DNA of 64,000 nucleotides from Neocallimastix lanati (nom. inval.) (lineage: Eukaryota > Neocallimastigomycota > Neocallimastigomycetes > Neocallimastigales > Neocallimastigaceae): positions 1,839,501 to 1,903,500 of the forward strand of contig JACVTC010000007.1 in assembly GCA_016946835.1 (NCBI GenBank), read 5' to 3'. A model generated the notes under the pieces. That model searched no databases, was not told the origin of the DNA, and worked only from the letters and a program-made list of their open reading frames with translations. The position numbers were made by a program, and so were the translations under genes. Shown here piece by piece: positions 10,950-23,097 of this stretch (position 1 is the first letter of the stretch; each line of letters opens with the position of its first letter).

Positions 10950-13880
10950 ATTACTATTTTAAATTTTCAAATACTTCAAGATATATAAAATTATATTTGA
11001 TTTTTCAGTTTTTTATCATTAATTTGCTTTAAATTTCATATATATTCATATAGTTCAGAAAATTGAGGGTCCCAAATATCTAATATCTAATAATACTATA
11101 AGTGAGATAAATTTCATTTATTAACTTGGTTTGATTTTCTTTAATAATATTTAATACTTCAATAACTTCAAGCATATTCTTTTTCTTGATTTTTAATTAG
11201 TTAACCATAATTTTGATTTTTATTTTGATTTTCTACTTTATATCCTACTGCTTTACCTTCAGTAACCTTGAAAATATAATTGAGTTTTTCACAATAACCT
11301 TTCGAATTAATTTTTTTTTTTTTTTTAAATTAACTTCATAATTAATAATAAATTATCCACTAAATCAATAAAACCGATTATAAATATTTAAATATACTTT
11401 GTTATGACCCCTTTTTTTCTTAATAATGCCGTATCTCTTAATTTCACTAATTCACTGAAATCAATTAATTTTTCATTGTTTTTTATTATTAATTTTATAT
11501 TTTAGATCTTTATTAATAACATAAATTGAAATTTTGCTGGATTCATCAATATTTTTAATTTTTACTATATTACATTTATTTTTATTTATTTGACTTTTTA
11601 TATAAATACTTATATTCACTGTATTTTTTTTTTTTCGATACATCTTTAAATTTATACCCAATAAATTTATATTTATTATTTTCCTATAAATTTTATGAAA
11701 TTATCTATAAATATATTTTCACTTTAATTCTTTCTTTTGATAATCCTTCAAAAAATATGCAACAATCTTTCAGTTCATTTAAATTCTATGTAATTCTCAA
11801 AGACTTCTAAATTAGAAGTTGTTAAAGTGTTATCCTCTTTATCATCAATAAATTCATTCATTTGGTGAGTGTCTTCATTTTTATTTTTAACGATAAACTT
11901 TATTAATTCGAATTCATCATACATTTCATTTAAAATAACTTTAGCATTTATATATTGGTTTTGATGTAATAAACTTATATCTATTTTTTTTATTTTTTGA
12001 TACATTTCTTTCAAATATTTTTTTAAAAGAAATTTTTTTTTTTTTCAAATTCTTTAATAATGCTTTTAATATCTTTTTTGATGTATTGATCTGGTAGTTC
12101 AAAATCTTATAATAAGAATTTAATATTCTTTAATAATTTTAAAGTTTCTTTTCTACTTTTTAAATATTTTAATTTTTTAAAAACAATTTTTATTTAAATT
12201 ATAATCTATTTTAAAATTCTAATTAAAATATCTATTTTTTTTTCAAGTTGTTCATCATTTATTATATTAATAATCTTCTTTAATAATAATAGTGACATAT
12301 TTTCATAATTTATCAAACTTTATTGTTTTAATTTTATCTAGAAATTCATTTCCAAGCAATTTTTTCCTTCAAGTTATTATTGTATAAAATTTCATCTTTA
12401 TAAAAATTAGGATAATAAAATTACAAATTATTTAAAATTGCATCTATTTCAACTATAGTATCATTTTGTATCTTTACTTTGTTTTTCAATATTCAATTTA
12501 AATGGCTAAATATTTACTTTTATTGCCAAAATATAAAATTATTAATGGATTTTCTTAGTCGAAATAATTATTAATATCAAAATATTCTAATTAATTCAGT
12601 TGTTCAAAAGTAAATATTAAATTTTCCAATTTTTTACTTATTTTATGTACTATTCTTTGGGTTTAATTGTTACTAGTTTGACTTTTTATAATAATCGTTT
12701 TCAAAAAAGTTAATATCAATTATTTTTTTTTTAATAAATTTAAATTTCTAGTTACTTCTTGGTTAAAAATGTTTTTTTTTTAAGGTTTTCAATTAAACCA
12801 TTTAAATAGCAATTAGTATTTTTTGAAGTAAATATAAAAAGGAAGAAATAATATAGTTTTTCTATTCTATAGTTAAATTACATTTATCTAAATTTTTCTT
12901 AGCTTATAAGTAAATTAGCCCTTTAATTATTTCATCTTTGTTATATGGATTTTCTTTAATTTTAACAAGTTTAAATAATATATCTGAATCTTTAAAATGA
13001 CCTGCATATCCAACAATGGAAATAATAATTACAAATTATTTATTTTAAAACAATACCTTATAATTATAATAATAACTATTTAGGAGTATTAAAAGCTTCA
13101 ATAAATTCATTATCAATTTTATTTATTTTAATATGTCCAATTAATTTTATAAATTCATTGTCATTTTTATAACTATCATAATAACATTTGTCATCTTCCT
13201 GAATCTGAATAAATTTAATAACAATATTACTTAATTTATTATTTTCAATTAGTTATTTATTTATATAATGAATTGTAAATTTTATTGCATTAAAAATATT
13301 TTTTTATTAATAAAACTAACTTTTTGATAATAAAAATTAGAAAAATATTCCTTCAAAGTAATCAATGCATCATAATTGGATATATTGAAAGTACTAATTA
13401 ACTTATTAAAATTAGTTTCAATGCATTTAGGATTTCAAATTTTATTTAATTGACTAAATACTTCTATAAATTTTAATATAGAATTAAAATTAGTTTTTTC
13501 GTTTAATGGTGGTATCAATGAAAAATCAATTGTTTCGTACAATTAACTATACGAACTCTATTTTTTTAAAAATAAAAATAAAAAAAAAATAATAAAAAAT
13601 AAAAATAAAAATAAAAAATAAAAAATAAAAAAAAATAAAAAAAAACTCAAGATAATCATTTGAATTATTAAGATGCGTTAAAATACAGTCAATATTTATA
13701 TTATTAATTGAATTTTAATTATTGTAAATTAGTTATAAATTTGAATATGTAAAAACTTCTAAAAATACTTTTATATGTTTGTATAAATTTAGAAGCTAAA
13801 GGCATATCTTCCTCAAATTTTGATTCAGAATTTAAATCATTATGGGATACTTCTTCTTCAGTATTTTTTTTAGAATTCGA
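10950..13880 (-). pseudogene. Decayed protein-coding gene (unrecognised, minus strand)
   Basis: On the minus strand, many stretches of complex, charged sequence appear in different frames, separated by stops, frameshifts and A/T runs. From 5' to 3' they include VRISNSKKNTEEEVSHND (about 13880-13830), ISNYDALITLKEYFSNFY (about 13385-13330), IKLIGHIKINKIDNEFIEAF (about 13160-13090), YAGHFKDSDILFKLVKI (about 13010-12950), a 79-residue open piece (12014-11775) and GYCEKLNYIFKVTEGKAVGY (about 11300-11240). Their composition resembles the N-terminal regions of large ankyrin-type proteins common in these fungi, such as the intact gene at 28345-30756, but no clear ankyrin repeat was seen. It directly abuts the 3' end of the copia relic in the opposite orientation. 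That it is a dead gene is reasonably supported; its identity is not. Confidence 0.5.
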
Positions 13881-15313
13881 AATACGAACACAATAGTGTA
13901 AGTAGAAATAATTTTAATGAAACTAATGAACAATTGCTTTATTAATAATTGTAATAGTATTAATAATATTAGTATTGATAATAATAGTAATGATAATAGT
14001 AATAATTAAAAGAATAATTATATTTATATTAATAGTGGAACTCTCGATTATAATAATAATAACAATATATTTAATTTAAAATAATAATTTGAAATAATTA
14101 ATAGTAATCTAGAAACATTCCTTTTAAAATATATTATTGGTATTTATATTTATATATATTTTTTACTTTAAATAGAATTCTTATTTATTTTTCATATCTG
14201 TTACATAAAATATTAAAGTATAATTCAATAAGAGCACTTCTCCTGGTAAGAATTTCCACACAAAAGATATTAAGTTACTTAAATTTTATAAATAAATAAG
14301 TAAAAAAAAAAAAAAAAAAATACCTATTATAATATTTTTTAAACATGAACTATAAAAATAATTTTATGAACTATAGGCTCTAGCCTCTACTCAATATGAA
14401 TTGAAAGTATTGAAAGTAATTAAAAAAAGTTAATATTCTAATTATAAAAAATATATTAAGTAAATAAACTGAATAAGTAGGTTAATTATCTATATTAAAA
14501 AGAATTCAATTCTAGTTGAAAAATAGGACAACCAATAAAAGGAGGATCTTCTGTTAATTTATATATTATAGACATAAAAAAAATAATAATAATTTCTGAT
14601 TAGCAAACAAAAAAAATACAGAATTTTTTTTTTTTTTACGTTATTATTGGTAATAAACAAATAATAGTAACCATCAATAAAATAGATGCATGTGTATGTT
14701 ATGGACATCGATACAGAAATTAAAGAAGAAATGAAAAAAAAAAAATTCATTAAAAAGTATGGATTTAAATCAAATGATACATAATTTGTAGGATATTAAG
14801 GATAAAGAAATTGATATATTTTTTTGTTTGTTTGATTGCTTTTTTGTTTTGTTTTTTGTTTTTGTTTTTGTTTTTGTTTTTGTTTTTGTTATATTAATTA
14901 TTAATATATTAATAGGCTTCATACTAATTTTTTAATTTTTTTTTTAATGTAATTTTTTGTCTTTAATATTTTATTAATTTTACTAATTATTATTATATTA
15001 TTATTATTATTAATTATTAATTAATATTATTATTATTATTTTAGTTTTTCTAATTTCCTAATTAAATGCTATATATCATTAAAATTATTCTATGAACATG
15101 TATATATTCAACTTCATGTACCTCCTTTTCTTTTATTATAATTACTACAAATATTGTAATTACAACTGGTAAAAAATAATATTATTAATTATTATTGTTG
15201 TTATTGTTATTACTGTTATTATTTGTTATTAATGTTATTGTTATTATAAAAAATAAAAAATAAAAAAAAAGTTATTGTAATAATTATTAAATATATTTAA
15301 TTTTTGAAATTAC

Positions 15314-15397
15314 TTAATATTTATGAAACTTTATGGTTTAATAATTTATAATACTATATATTAATTTTTTTAAACCATAAAGTTTCATAAATATTAA
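15314..15397. repeat. Perfect 28-bp inverted repeat
   Basis: Arms 15314-15341 and 15370-15397 are exact reverse complements, sharing the core TGAAACTTTATGGTTT, with a 28-nt A/T loop. TGAAAT occurs just outside both ends (15305-15310 and about 15400-15405), a weak candidate duplication. It could be a small MITE; no coding content. Confidence 0.65.
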
Positions 15398-15837
15398 CTA
15401 TGAAATAGGATATTAACAAAATATAATATAAATTAAATCCACATTTTCATGTTTAAAAAATTTTTAATAAATAAATAAATTTTTAAAATTCATGGTAATT
15501 CTATGGCATCATCCGTCAATAAAATTTAATTACTTTTTAATAACATTAGTATTTTTTTTTCTTGGTTTTTTGTTTCCAAAATTTGATAGTTTATATAATA
15601 TTTAACACTCATTATGCATACATTATATATTAAAGCCACATAAATATATTGTTTTAACTAATGTAGATACAAATTATTGATAAAACAACACAAATTTTGT
15701 AAATTAGAAATTACAATTTTTTCTTTCAATTCTTCATTATTTATTTATTATTTTTAATTTATTCATTATATAATAAATTATATTGCATAATATAAATACT
15801 ATTCAAGACATATATAGACAATATAAAAAAAATACTT

Positions 15838-15975
15838 TTAAACTAAATTGTTAAAAAAAATTTTAATATTTAATAATATTTATATAAACTATTATTATAT
15901 TATAAATAATAGATTATATAATAATGATTTATATAAATATAATTAAATATTAAAAAATTTTTTTAACAAAGTTTA
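15838..15975. repeat. Imperfect long inverted repeat (~50-bp arms)
   Basis: The left arm (about 15838-15890) contains TTGTTAAAAAAAATTTT then AATATTTAATAATATTTATA. The right arm (about 15925-15975) is its imperfect reverse complement, with ATTAAATATT and AACAAAGTTTATGAA. A/T richness lowers specificity, but the arms stay collinear over about 50 bp. Confidence 0.45.
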
Positions 15976-16583
15976 TGAAATATAATTTTTATATATACAT
16001 ATATATATAATATGTATATATAATATATATTTTATAATTTTTCATATAAATAATATATATTCCAATATTTTTATATAAATTTTATAGCCTAACCTATTAA
16101 AATATTTATAATAATTAATGATTATAATCAATGTTAAATAAGCTACTAATATAAATTATAAATATTTTTTTAAATATATTAATATATTAAAAAATTAGTA
16201 TATTAATATATTCAATTATACTAACAGAATTAAATTCATTTAATAATAATAAAAGATCAAATTTTCATATTTAATTTAATTGTTTTTTTAGCACATTTTT
16301 TTTATCTAATCATATATTAGCAATATATTAAATTATACATCAATTTATTTTATTAAATTCCATAAATTCAATAAATTTATTATTTGTACTACTATATATT
16401 TTCTTTATAAATTTATATTTTTGAAATTTTAAAAATTATTATTTATTACTATAAATTTATATTTAATATATATTATAAATATTTTTTTAAATAAAAAATA
16501 AATTATTTTAACATTTATTATTTAATTAAAATATTATTATTTATAATTTAATAATAATTCATATTTTATTTGAATAATGAAAT

Positions 16584-16617
<34 letters not shown>

Positions 16618-17090
16618 GTATAGATTGACATTAAATGTTTTCTATATATTATATAAATTATAAATTGAACTCTATCATTTTTATATAATAAATTATAGTC
16701 CAGACAAATTCCAATTGTACATTAATTATAGATTTATAGTTTTTATAGAATATGATTGGATAATAATTTATTAAAATTGGATTTTTATCGAATCACAAAA
16801 TTTTGTAAGCTTCGCCCGTTTATCCATTCTAATACATTATTATTATTATCTTATTCGCTGGATTTCAATTAATCTAACAACGTATGGATTTGAATTTCGT
16901 AAGGTAGTTTAAAAGGTCAAAATACATGCAATGCCCTTTTTGAATCTTTTACAGAAAAATATACTTATAATTTTATTATAAACTTTAAAATTTTTTTTCT
17001 AAAATATAAAAATATAAATTTTAGAAAAAAAATACTATCAATAAATATATATTAATTTTTTTATAAAAAGTAATAATAAATCAACAAACA

Positions 17091-18996
17091 ATGGCTGATA
17101 ATAGGTAATACTATATTAATAATTAATTAATATATTCATATTCAAAAATAAATGAAATTTATCAACAACATTAATACAATATTAAAATCAAAAAAGAAAA
17201 ATAAAATTAAATCAACACTAAATAATATGAAAATTAAAACAACATTAAATAATATTACAAAAATAAACAATATATATATAAATTTGAAGAATTGAAATAG
17301 CATAAGTAAATCAGCAAAAGTATATATGAAGAAATATTAATAATAATCAATAATAAAGGGAAATAAAAAAAGTAAAATGTGAAAATATATTTTCAGATAG
17401 AAAAATAATAAATAAATAATTCTATAATGAAGTTATTGAAATATTATAAAAAAAATGAAAGAAAAAAATATTAATATTATTAAAAATGAATTTGCTTTAG
17501 TAATAATTTTGAAAATATGAATTTGTTTTAGTAATAATTTTGAAGAAAGTAAATCGTAAAATTAATAATAAATATAAAATTACATATATATATAATAGAA
17601 GAGAAGCTGGATTCAGTGATGTTCCAGAAGGTGAAATTGAAGTAAGTGGTTTAAATTAAAAAAAATAATTTTAAAAAATAATTTTAAAAAAAAAAGAGAA
17701 GTGTGTAAATATATTAATTAATTTAATTGTATTAACTAATAATTTATAAATTAATTAATAGTCAAACTGGGATGAAGTTACTGATAACTTTGATGATATG
17801 AACCTTAAGGAAGAATTATTACGTGGTGTTTTTGCCTACGGGTAAATATTAATAAACAAATTTAAAAATAAAATAAATAATAACTAAAGAATTATATCTG
17901 TATTAATAAATAAAATATTATTTTATAAAGTTTTGAAAAGCCATCTGCTATTCAACAACGTGCTATTCTTCCAGTTATTAAGGGTCATGATGTTATTGCT
18001 CAAGCTCAATCTGGTACTGGTAAGACTGCTACCTTCTCTATTTCTATCCTTCAATCAATTGATATTAGTATCCGTAAGTGTCAAGCTCTTGTTCTTTCAC
18101 CAACTCGTGAATTAGCTCAACAAATTCAAAAGGTTGTCTTAGCTCTTGGTGACTACATGGACTGTAAATGTCACGCCTGTATTGGTGGCACTAATGTCCG
18201 TGATGACATGAAAATCTTAGAAGCTGGTGTTCATGTTGTCGTCGGTACTCCAGGTCGTGTCTGGGATATGATCAACCGTCGTGCTCTTAACACTGAAAAC
18301 ATTAAGATGTTCGTTCTTGATGAAGCTGATGAAATGTTATCTCGTGGTTTCAAGGATCAAATTTACGAAGTTTTCCAACTCTTACCACCACAAACTCAAG
18401 TTGTCTTACTTTCTGCTACTATGCCACCAGATGTTCTTGAAGTTACCAAGAACTTCATGCGTGATCCAATCAGAATTTTAGTTAAGCGTGATGAATTAAC
18501 TTTAGAAGGTATTAAACAATTTTACGTTTCCGTTGAAAAGGAAGAATGGAAATTAGATACTTTATGTGATTTATACGAAACTGTTACTATTACTCAAGCC
18601 ATTATCTTCTGTAACACCAGAAGAAAGGTCGACTGGCTTACTGAAAAGATGCAATCTAGAGAATTTACTGTTTCTGCTATGCACGGTGAAATGACTCAAG
18701 CCGAAAGAGAAATCATTATGAGAGAATTCAGATCTGGTTCTTCTCGTGTCTTAATTACCACTGATTTACTTGCTCGTGGTATTGATGTCCAACAAATTTC
18801 CCTTGTTATTAACTACGATTTACCAGCTAACAGAGAAAACTACATTCACAGAATTGGTCGTGGTGGTCGTTTCGGTCGTAAGGGTGTTGCTATTAACTTC
18901 GTTACTAACGAAGATGTTAGAATGCTTCGTGATATTGAACAATTCTACAACACTCAAATTGAAGAAATGCCAATGAACATTGCCGAATTAATCTAG
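17091..18996 (+). CDS. eIF4A: Eukaryotic initiation factor 4A (DEAD-box RNA helicase)
   Basis: ATP-dependent RNA helicase of the eIF4F cap-binding complex, which unwinds mRNA 5' leaders for ribosome scanning in the cytosol. Exons: 17091-17104, 17599-17641, 17762-17841, 17931-18996. They join in frame to 400 residues, the normal eIF4A length. The start [19 protein letters not shown] leads into [12 protein letters not shown], the usual eIF4A lead-in with the Q-motif [13 protein letters not shown]. Visible motifs: Walker [11 protein letters not shown] (about 69-78), PTRELA, GTPGR, VLDEADE (about 174-180), [20 protein letters not shown] and [13 protein letters not shown]. The tail is the short form with no extra domain, as expected for eIF4A rather than eIF4A3 or other DEAD proteins. 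Introns are GT-AG; intron 1 is the longest (494 nt) and contains a local direct duplication near 17485-17550. Codon use is T/C-ending and biased, as for a highly expressed gene. It ends with TAG and is convergent with the PFL gene downstream. Confidence 0.96.
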
Positions 18997-19406
18997 ATTT
19001 AGAATTAGATTAAGATATAGTTTTATAAATTCATCAAGTACATATTTATTTTTACTATTTATAAAAAAATGAACATTTATTGATCCTAAAGAAAACAAAA
19101 ACGAAAAAAAAATCATAAAAAATCGAAAGTAAATATTAAAAAAAAAAAATTTTTTTTTATTGATAAAAATAGTAATAATAGGCGAAAAAAATTTTTTTTT
19201 TAATTTTTAGTTTTTTAATATATATAATTTTTAAATAAGCTTGTTATTATTATAGTTATTTATAAAAGTTATTTTGAAACTACTTAGCTCAAAAAATATC
19301 CAATAATAAAATTTTTTATTTGTAATTTAATAATTAAATATTTTAAATTATAAATTAAAAAATTTGGAGAACGAAGATTAAAAAGTTTTAAATTTATGTA
19401 AAAGGG

Positions 19407-19438
<32 letters not shown>

Positions 19439-19768
19439 TAGGAGAAATTTTTAAAAGGAATTTTAAAGAAAATGAATAAAAAAAAATTTTTTTTTTGGAA
19501 ATTATTAAAAAAAAAATAGATTTTTTTAAAAAAGAAAAAAAATTTAAAAAAAGAAAAATACCAAAAATATATAATAAATATGTAAAAAAAAAATAATTTT
19601 ATTTACATATGAAAAATATATTTACAATAATAAAAAATAATTGAAAATAAAAAATATATATATTTCAAAATTAAATCAAAAAAAAAAAAAAAAAAAAAAA
19701 AACATATTTATAATATAGTGTAAATTTTTAATTAAAAAGAAGTTTAAGCTTTTAATAAAAATTATTCC
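18997..19768. other. 3' flank of eIF4A, non-coding
   Basis: A/T homopolymers only, including A runs near 19411-19438 and 19678-19702. No gene is seen. The polyadenylation site cannot be placed because AATAAA-like words are everywhere. Confidence 0.6.
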
Positions 19769-21045
19769 TATTTTATTTTATTTTATTTTATTTTGTTTTA
19801 TTCAATCCTGTACTTTATATTTATATTTCTACTATTTATTTTATTTTATTTTATTCAATCTGTACTTTATATTTAATATTCTGCTATTTATTTTATTTTA
19901 TTTTATTCAATCTGTACTTTATATTTAATATTCTGCTATTTATTTTATTTTATTTTATTTTATTTTATTTTATTTTATTTTATTTTATTTTATTTTATTT
20001 TATTTTATTTTATTTTATTTTATTTTATTTTATTTTATTTTATTTTATTTTATTTTATTTTATTTTATTTTATTTTATTCAATCTGTACTTTATATTCAT
20101 ATTTTTACTATTTATTTTATTTTATTTTATTTTATTTTATTCAATCTGTACTTTATATTCATATTTTTACTATTTATTTTATTTTATTTTATTTTATTTT
20201 ATTTTATTTTATTTTATTTTATTTTATTTTATTTTATTTTATTTTATTTTATTTTATTTTATTTTATTTTATTTTATTTTATTTTATTTTATTTATTTAT
20301 TTTATTTTATTTTATTTTATTTTATTTTATTTTATTTTATTTTATTTTATTTTATTTTATTTTATTTTATTTTATTTTATTTTATTTATTTATTTTATTT
20401 TATTTTATTTTATTTTATTTTATTTTATTTTATTTTATTTTATTTTATTTTATTTTATTTTATTTTATTTTATTTTATTTTATTTTATTTTATTTTATTT
20501 TATTTTATTTTATTTTATTTTATTTATTTTATTTTATTTATTTTATTTTATTTTATTTTATTTTATTCAATCTGTACTTTATATTCATATTTTTACTATT
20601 TATTTTATTTTATTTTATTTTATTTTATTCAATCTGTACTTTATATTCATATTTTTACTATTTATTTTATTTTATTTTATTTTATTTTATTTTATTTTAT
20701 TTTATTTTATTTTATTTTATTTTATTTTATTTTATTTTATTTTATTTTATTTTATTTTATTTTATTTTATTTTATTTTATTTTATTTTATTTTATTTTAT
20801 TTTATTTTATTTTATTTTATTTTATTTTATTTTATTTTATTTTATTTTATTTTATTTTATTTTATTTTATTTTATTTTATTTTATTTTATTTTATTTTAT
20901 TTTATTTTATTTTATTTTATTTTATTTTATTTTATTTTATTTTATTTTATTTTATTTTATTTTATTTTATTTATTTTATTTTATTTTATTTTATTTTATT
21001 TTATTTTATTTTATTTTATTTTATTTTATTTTATTTTATTTTATT
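19769..21045 (+). repeat. Large TTTTA minisatellite with interspersed 35-nt unit
   Basis: About 1.28 kb of TTTTA pentamers, interrupted by roughly seven copies of a spacer reading CAATCTGTACTTTATATT, then (C/T)ATATTTTTACTATTTA. These sit near 19803, 19855, 19909, 20080, 20141, 20567 and 20628. The first copies differ slightly (TTTCTACTATT, ATTCTGCTATT). Occasional TTTA units break the period. The array directly abuts the LINE endonuclease fragment at about 21056. A short relative in inverse orientation lies at 2578-2770. Confidence 0.9.
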
Positions 21046-21055
21046 CTTCTTTTTT

Positions 21056-21620
21056 ACCTTCAGGAAACTGGTAATAGTAAGTTTCTCATTAAAGGGAACT
21101 CTCCTTCTATTTTTGGTTATGAGTTTGTTTTCCTTCGTGCTAATTCTAAAATACCTGGAATGAGAGGTTTATATTTCGGTGTTCATAATTCATGTTCTTA
21201 TACTGCTAAAAATGTCAACTACAATTAGATCATATCAGTTAGTCTAACGTCATTTTGGAATCAAAAATGTTCTAAAATGGAAAAATGGTTAAGTAGTCAT
21301 AATAAGGAAAATTCTCCTGCTGTTCTTTCGATAATATACTTAAGAAGTATATTATCAAAAATTTCCCTGACTGGACTATTGCTAATCTTACTTATAGTAG
21401 TAGTACTTTGAAAAAGCTTAAAAGTGCCTTAAGTTTCAATCGTTATAAAGCAAATATTGTCAAAATTAGTAACTATTTTATAAACAAAGACTATAGTCAT
21501 GGTTGGCGTAGTCTCAAGAAGATCTCTAAACCTACATATTCAGTCTTTATCCTTCATCTTGTTAAGTCTAAATCTGGTCAGGATCTTTTTGATCCCAACG
21601 ATCCTGTATTATCATTATGC
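21056..21620 (+). mobile_element. LINE fragment: 5' part of endonuclease and linker
   Basis: Plus-strand translations match, block for block, the LINE copy at 34.3-37.1 kb. YLQETGNSKF corresponds to CLQEVGNSQY there, the glutamate-containing motif of the APE-type endonuclease. IPGMRGL corresponds to NILGMRGL, and VSLTSFW to VNITSFW. A further open piece from 21408 (LKKLKSALSFNRYKANIVKI, then ISNYFINKDYSHGW) looks like the endonuclease-RT linker. The copy is 5'-truncated at the TTTTA array and has stops and frameshifts. It ends near 21600, where sequence continues as an antisense fragment of the 3' half of the same family. Confidence 0.7.
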
Positions 21621-22590
21621 CTTATCAGTACGACGTCGACGCTCTTGGATAACTTTGGTATTTTGCAATACCTATCAAATAATAGCTCAAACGAACTACT
21701 TATGATAGATATTGCACTTGTTAAGAATTCCGCCAAACCCACAATTTTTGGAACAGGTGACTCAGATGAACCTTTGAAAAGTAGTTCATTTAATTGTCTC
21801 TGTTCCCCACTATCGAAATGTAGCTCATTTAAAACTAAAGTCCCACCAAGAAGGAACAAGTATATATAATGATTGATATAATCTTCAAAGTTAGAAATAG
21901 AGTCATAGGAAGAAAGAGGATTAAACATTCTAATCTTCCTAAGGAATAAAACATAGAGATCATCGATGAAATTTAAAGAATTCTATCTAAAAGATGCAAG
22001 AGCATCGCATTTAAAAATCCAATATTCAAAAGATTGTTTATCTTCGCCACAACAGGGGCAAGACTTGGGACAATCTTCTGAAACTCTACCCATTCTAATA
22101 GCATAGTATTGTATTTATAACCACAGCGTAAACGTATAATCCACGAAAACCCTAAGTTGAATTAGGGATATTTTAAGCTAAGCATAATTATAGCTTTATT
22201 GTTTGAGAACTTATTACAATCGTAATTTTGACCTTTAAAACCTTGAAATTTGGCAACTGATTTCCAGTAACGTTCTAAAATATCGTCATATTTTTCACAT
22301 TTATATTTTTTGATTTTTTTATACAGTGTTCTAGATTCTTTAGTCCAGGAATAATAATGCATTTTGGGAATAGATTTAATAAGATCCTTTATAATACAGT
22401 TTGATTTATTCCATTTTGCAAATGATTTAATCTGTAAGGCTGCGCAAACACCAGCAATAGGAGGAATGCTTAGATCTCGAGATAAAGCATAAGTACTCAT
22501 AGTAGAATTATGTCTAATATAGTCATTGTCTTCTGAACTTGTTTTACCATTTTTAGAGAATGAGCCGATACACCAAAATAGACCAGTATT
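21578..22590 (-). mobile_element. LINE fragment: C-terminal part, antisense
   Basis: Read on the minus strand (22590 to 21578), this matches the C-terminal half of the 34.3-37.1 kb LINE. LSRDLSIPPIAGVCAALQIK corresponds to TRELRIPPLSAICAISQLR, and MHYYSWTKESRTLYKKIK to MSHYSWTKESRTLDKK. DSGEQRQLNELLFKGSSES corresponds to NDGEQRQLVDNIFKQSSTS, and LSKSVDVVLIRH to AKSVDVEMIRH. Frameshifts and stops separate the pieces, so it is inactive. Its coding end points inward, toward the sense fragment at 21056-21620. The piece begins downstream of the reverse-transcriptase palm, so no catalytic RT motif is present. Confidence 0.75.
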
Positions 22591-23097
22591 AATTAATGCT
22601 CTTATTAATATTTAACATTTTGTAATAAAAATATTAAATAATAAGAATATTAAAAATAATTTAACACTTTAAAGATTAAAAATCTTTATAATAATATTAA
22701 ATAATACAGTTAAATATATTAGTAAAATAATTTTTTTTTTAAGTCTTACACAAAATTTGTCTTGTTTTTTAAATAAAAAATATTTTTATTTTTATTAATA
22801 TTATTAATAATTTTATTTAAAGATATTAAATAAATAAATAATTATTTTGATAAATATAAAGGTTAAATAAATTTATATTACAATAAGATATAACGTTTAT
22901 AATAATAAACTTTTTTTTTTTTTTTTTTTTTTTTTAATTATTCTAAAAAGATAATATCAAATAATAGAACTTATATATATGGGTAAGTTTAATTCTAATT
23001 TTTTTTTTTGTATTTTTTTTATATAAATTTTTATAATTTTTTTTTTTTTTTTTTTTTTTTTTATATATAAATTTCTTATTTTATTCTAACTTTTAAT
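22591..23097. other. Non-coding 3' flank of the PFL gene
   Basis: A/T-rich with T runs at about 22912-22935 and 23038-23062. No gene seen. Confidence 0.6.

Larger units (their letters stand above)
13881..17090. other. AT-rich intergenic region upstream of the eIF4A gene
   Basis: No gene is supported. It holds two sizeable inverted repeats (15314-15397 and about 15838-15975, listed separately), a TTTTTG repeat near 14850-14890 and a poly-A run near 16590-16616. The last 300 bp (about 16790-16960) are less A/T-biased (AAGCTTCGCCCG, ATTCGCTGG) and probably include the eIF4A promoter or 5' leader. Confidence 0.6.

Noticed and set aside
21056-22590. Twin-priming 5' inversion of a single LINE insertion
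   Set aside because: In twin priming the 3' end with poly-A lies at the outside; here the element's C-terminal end lies at the internal junction.
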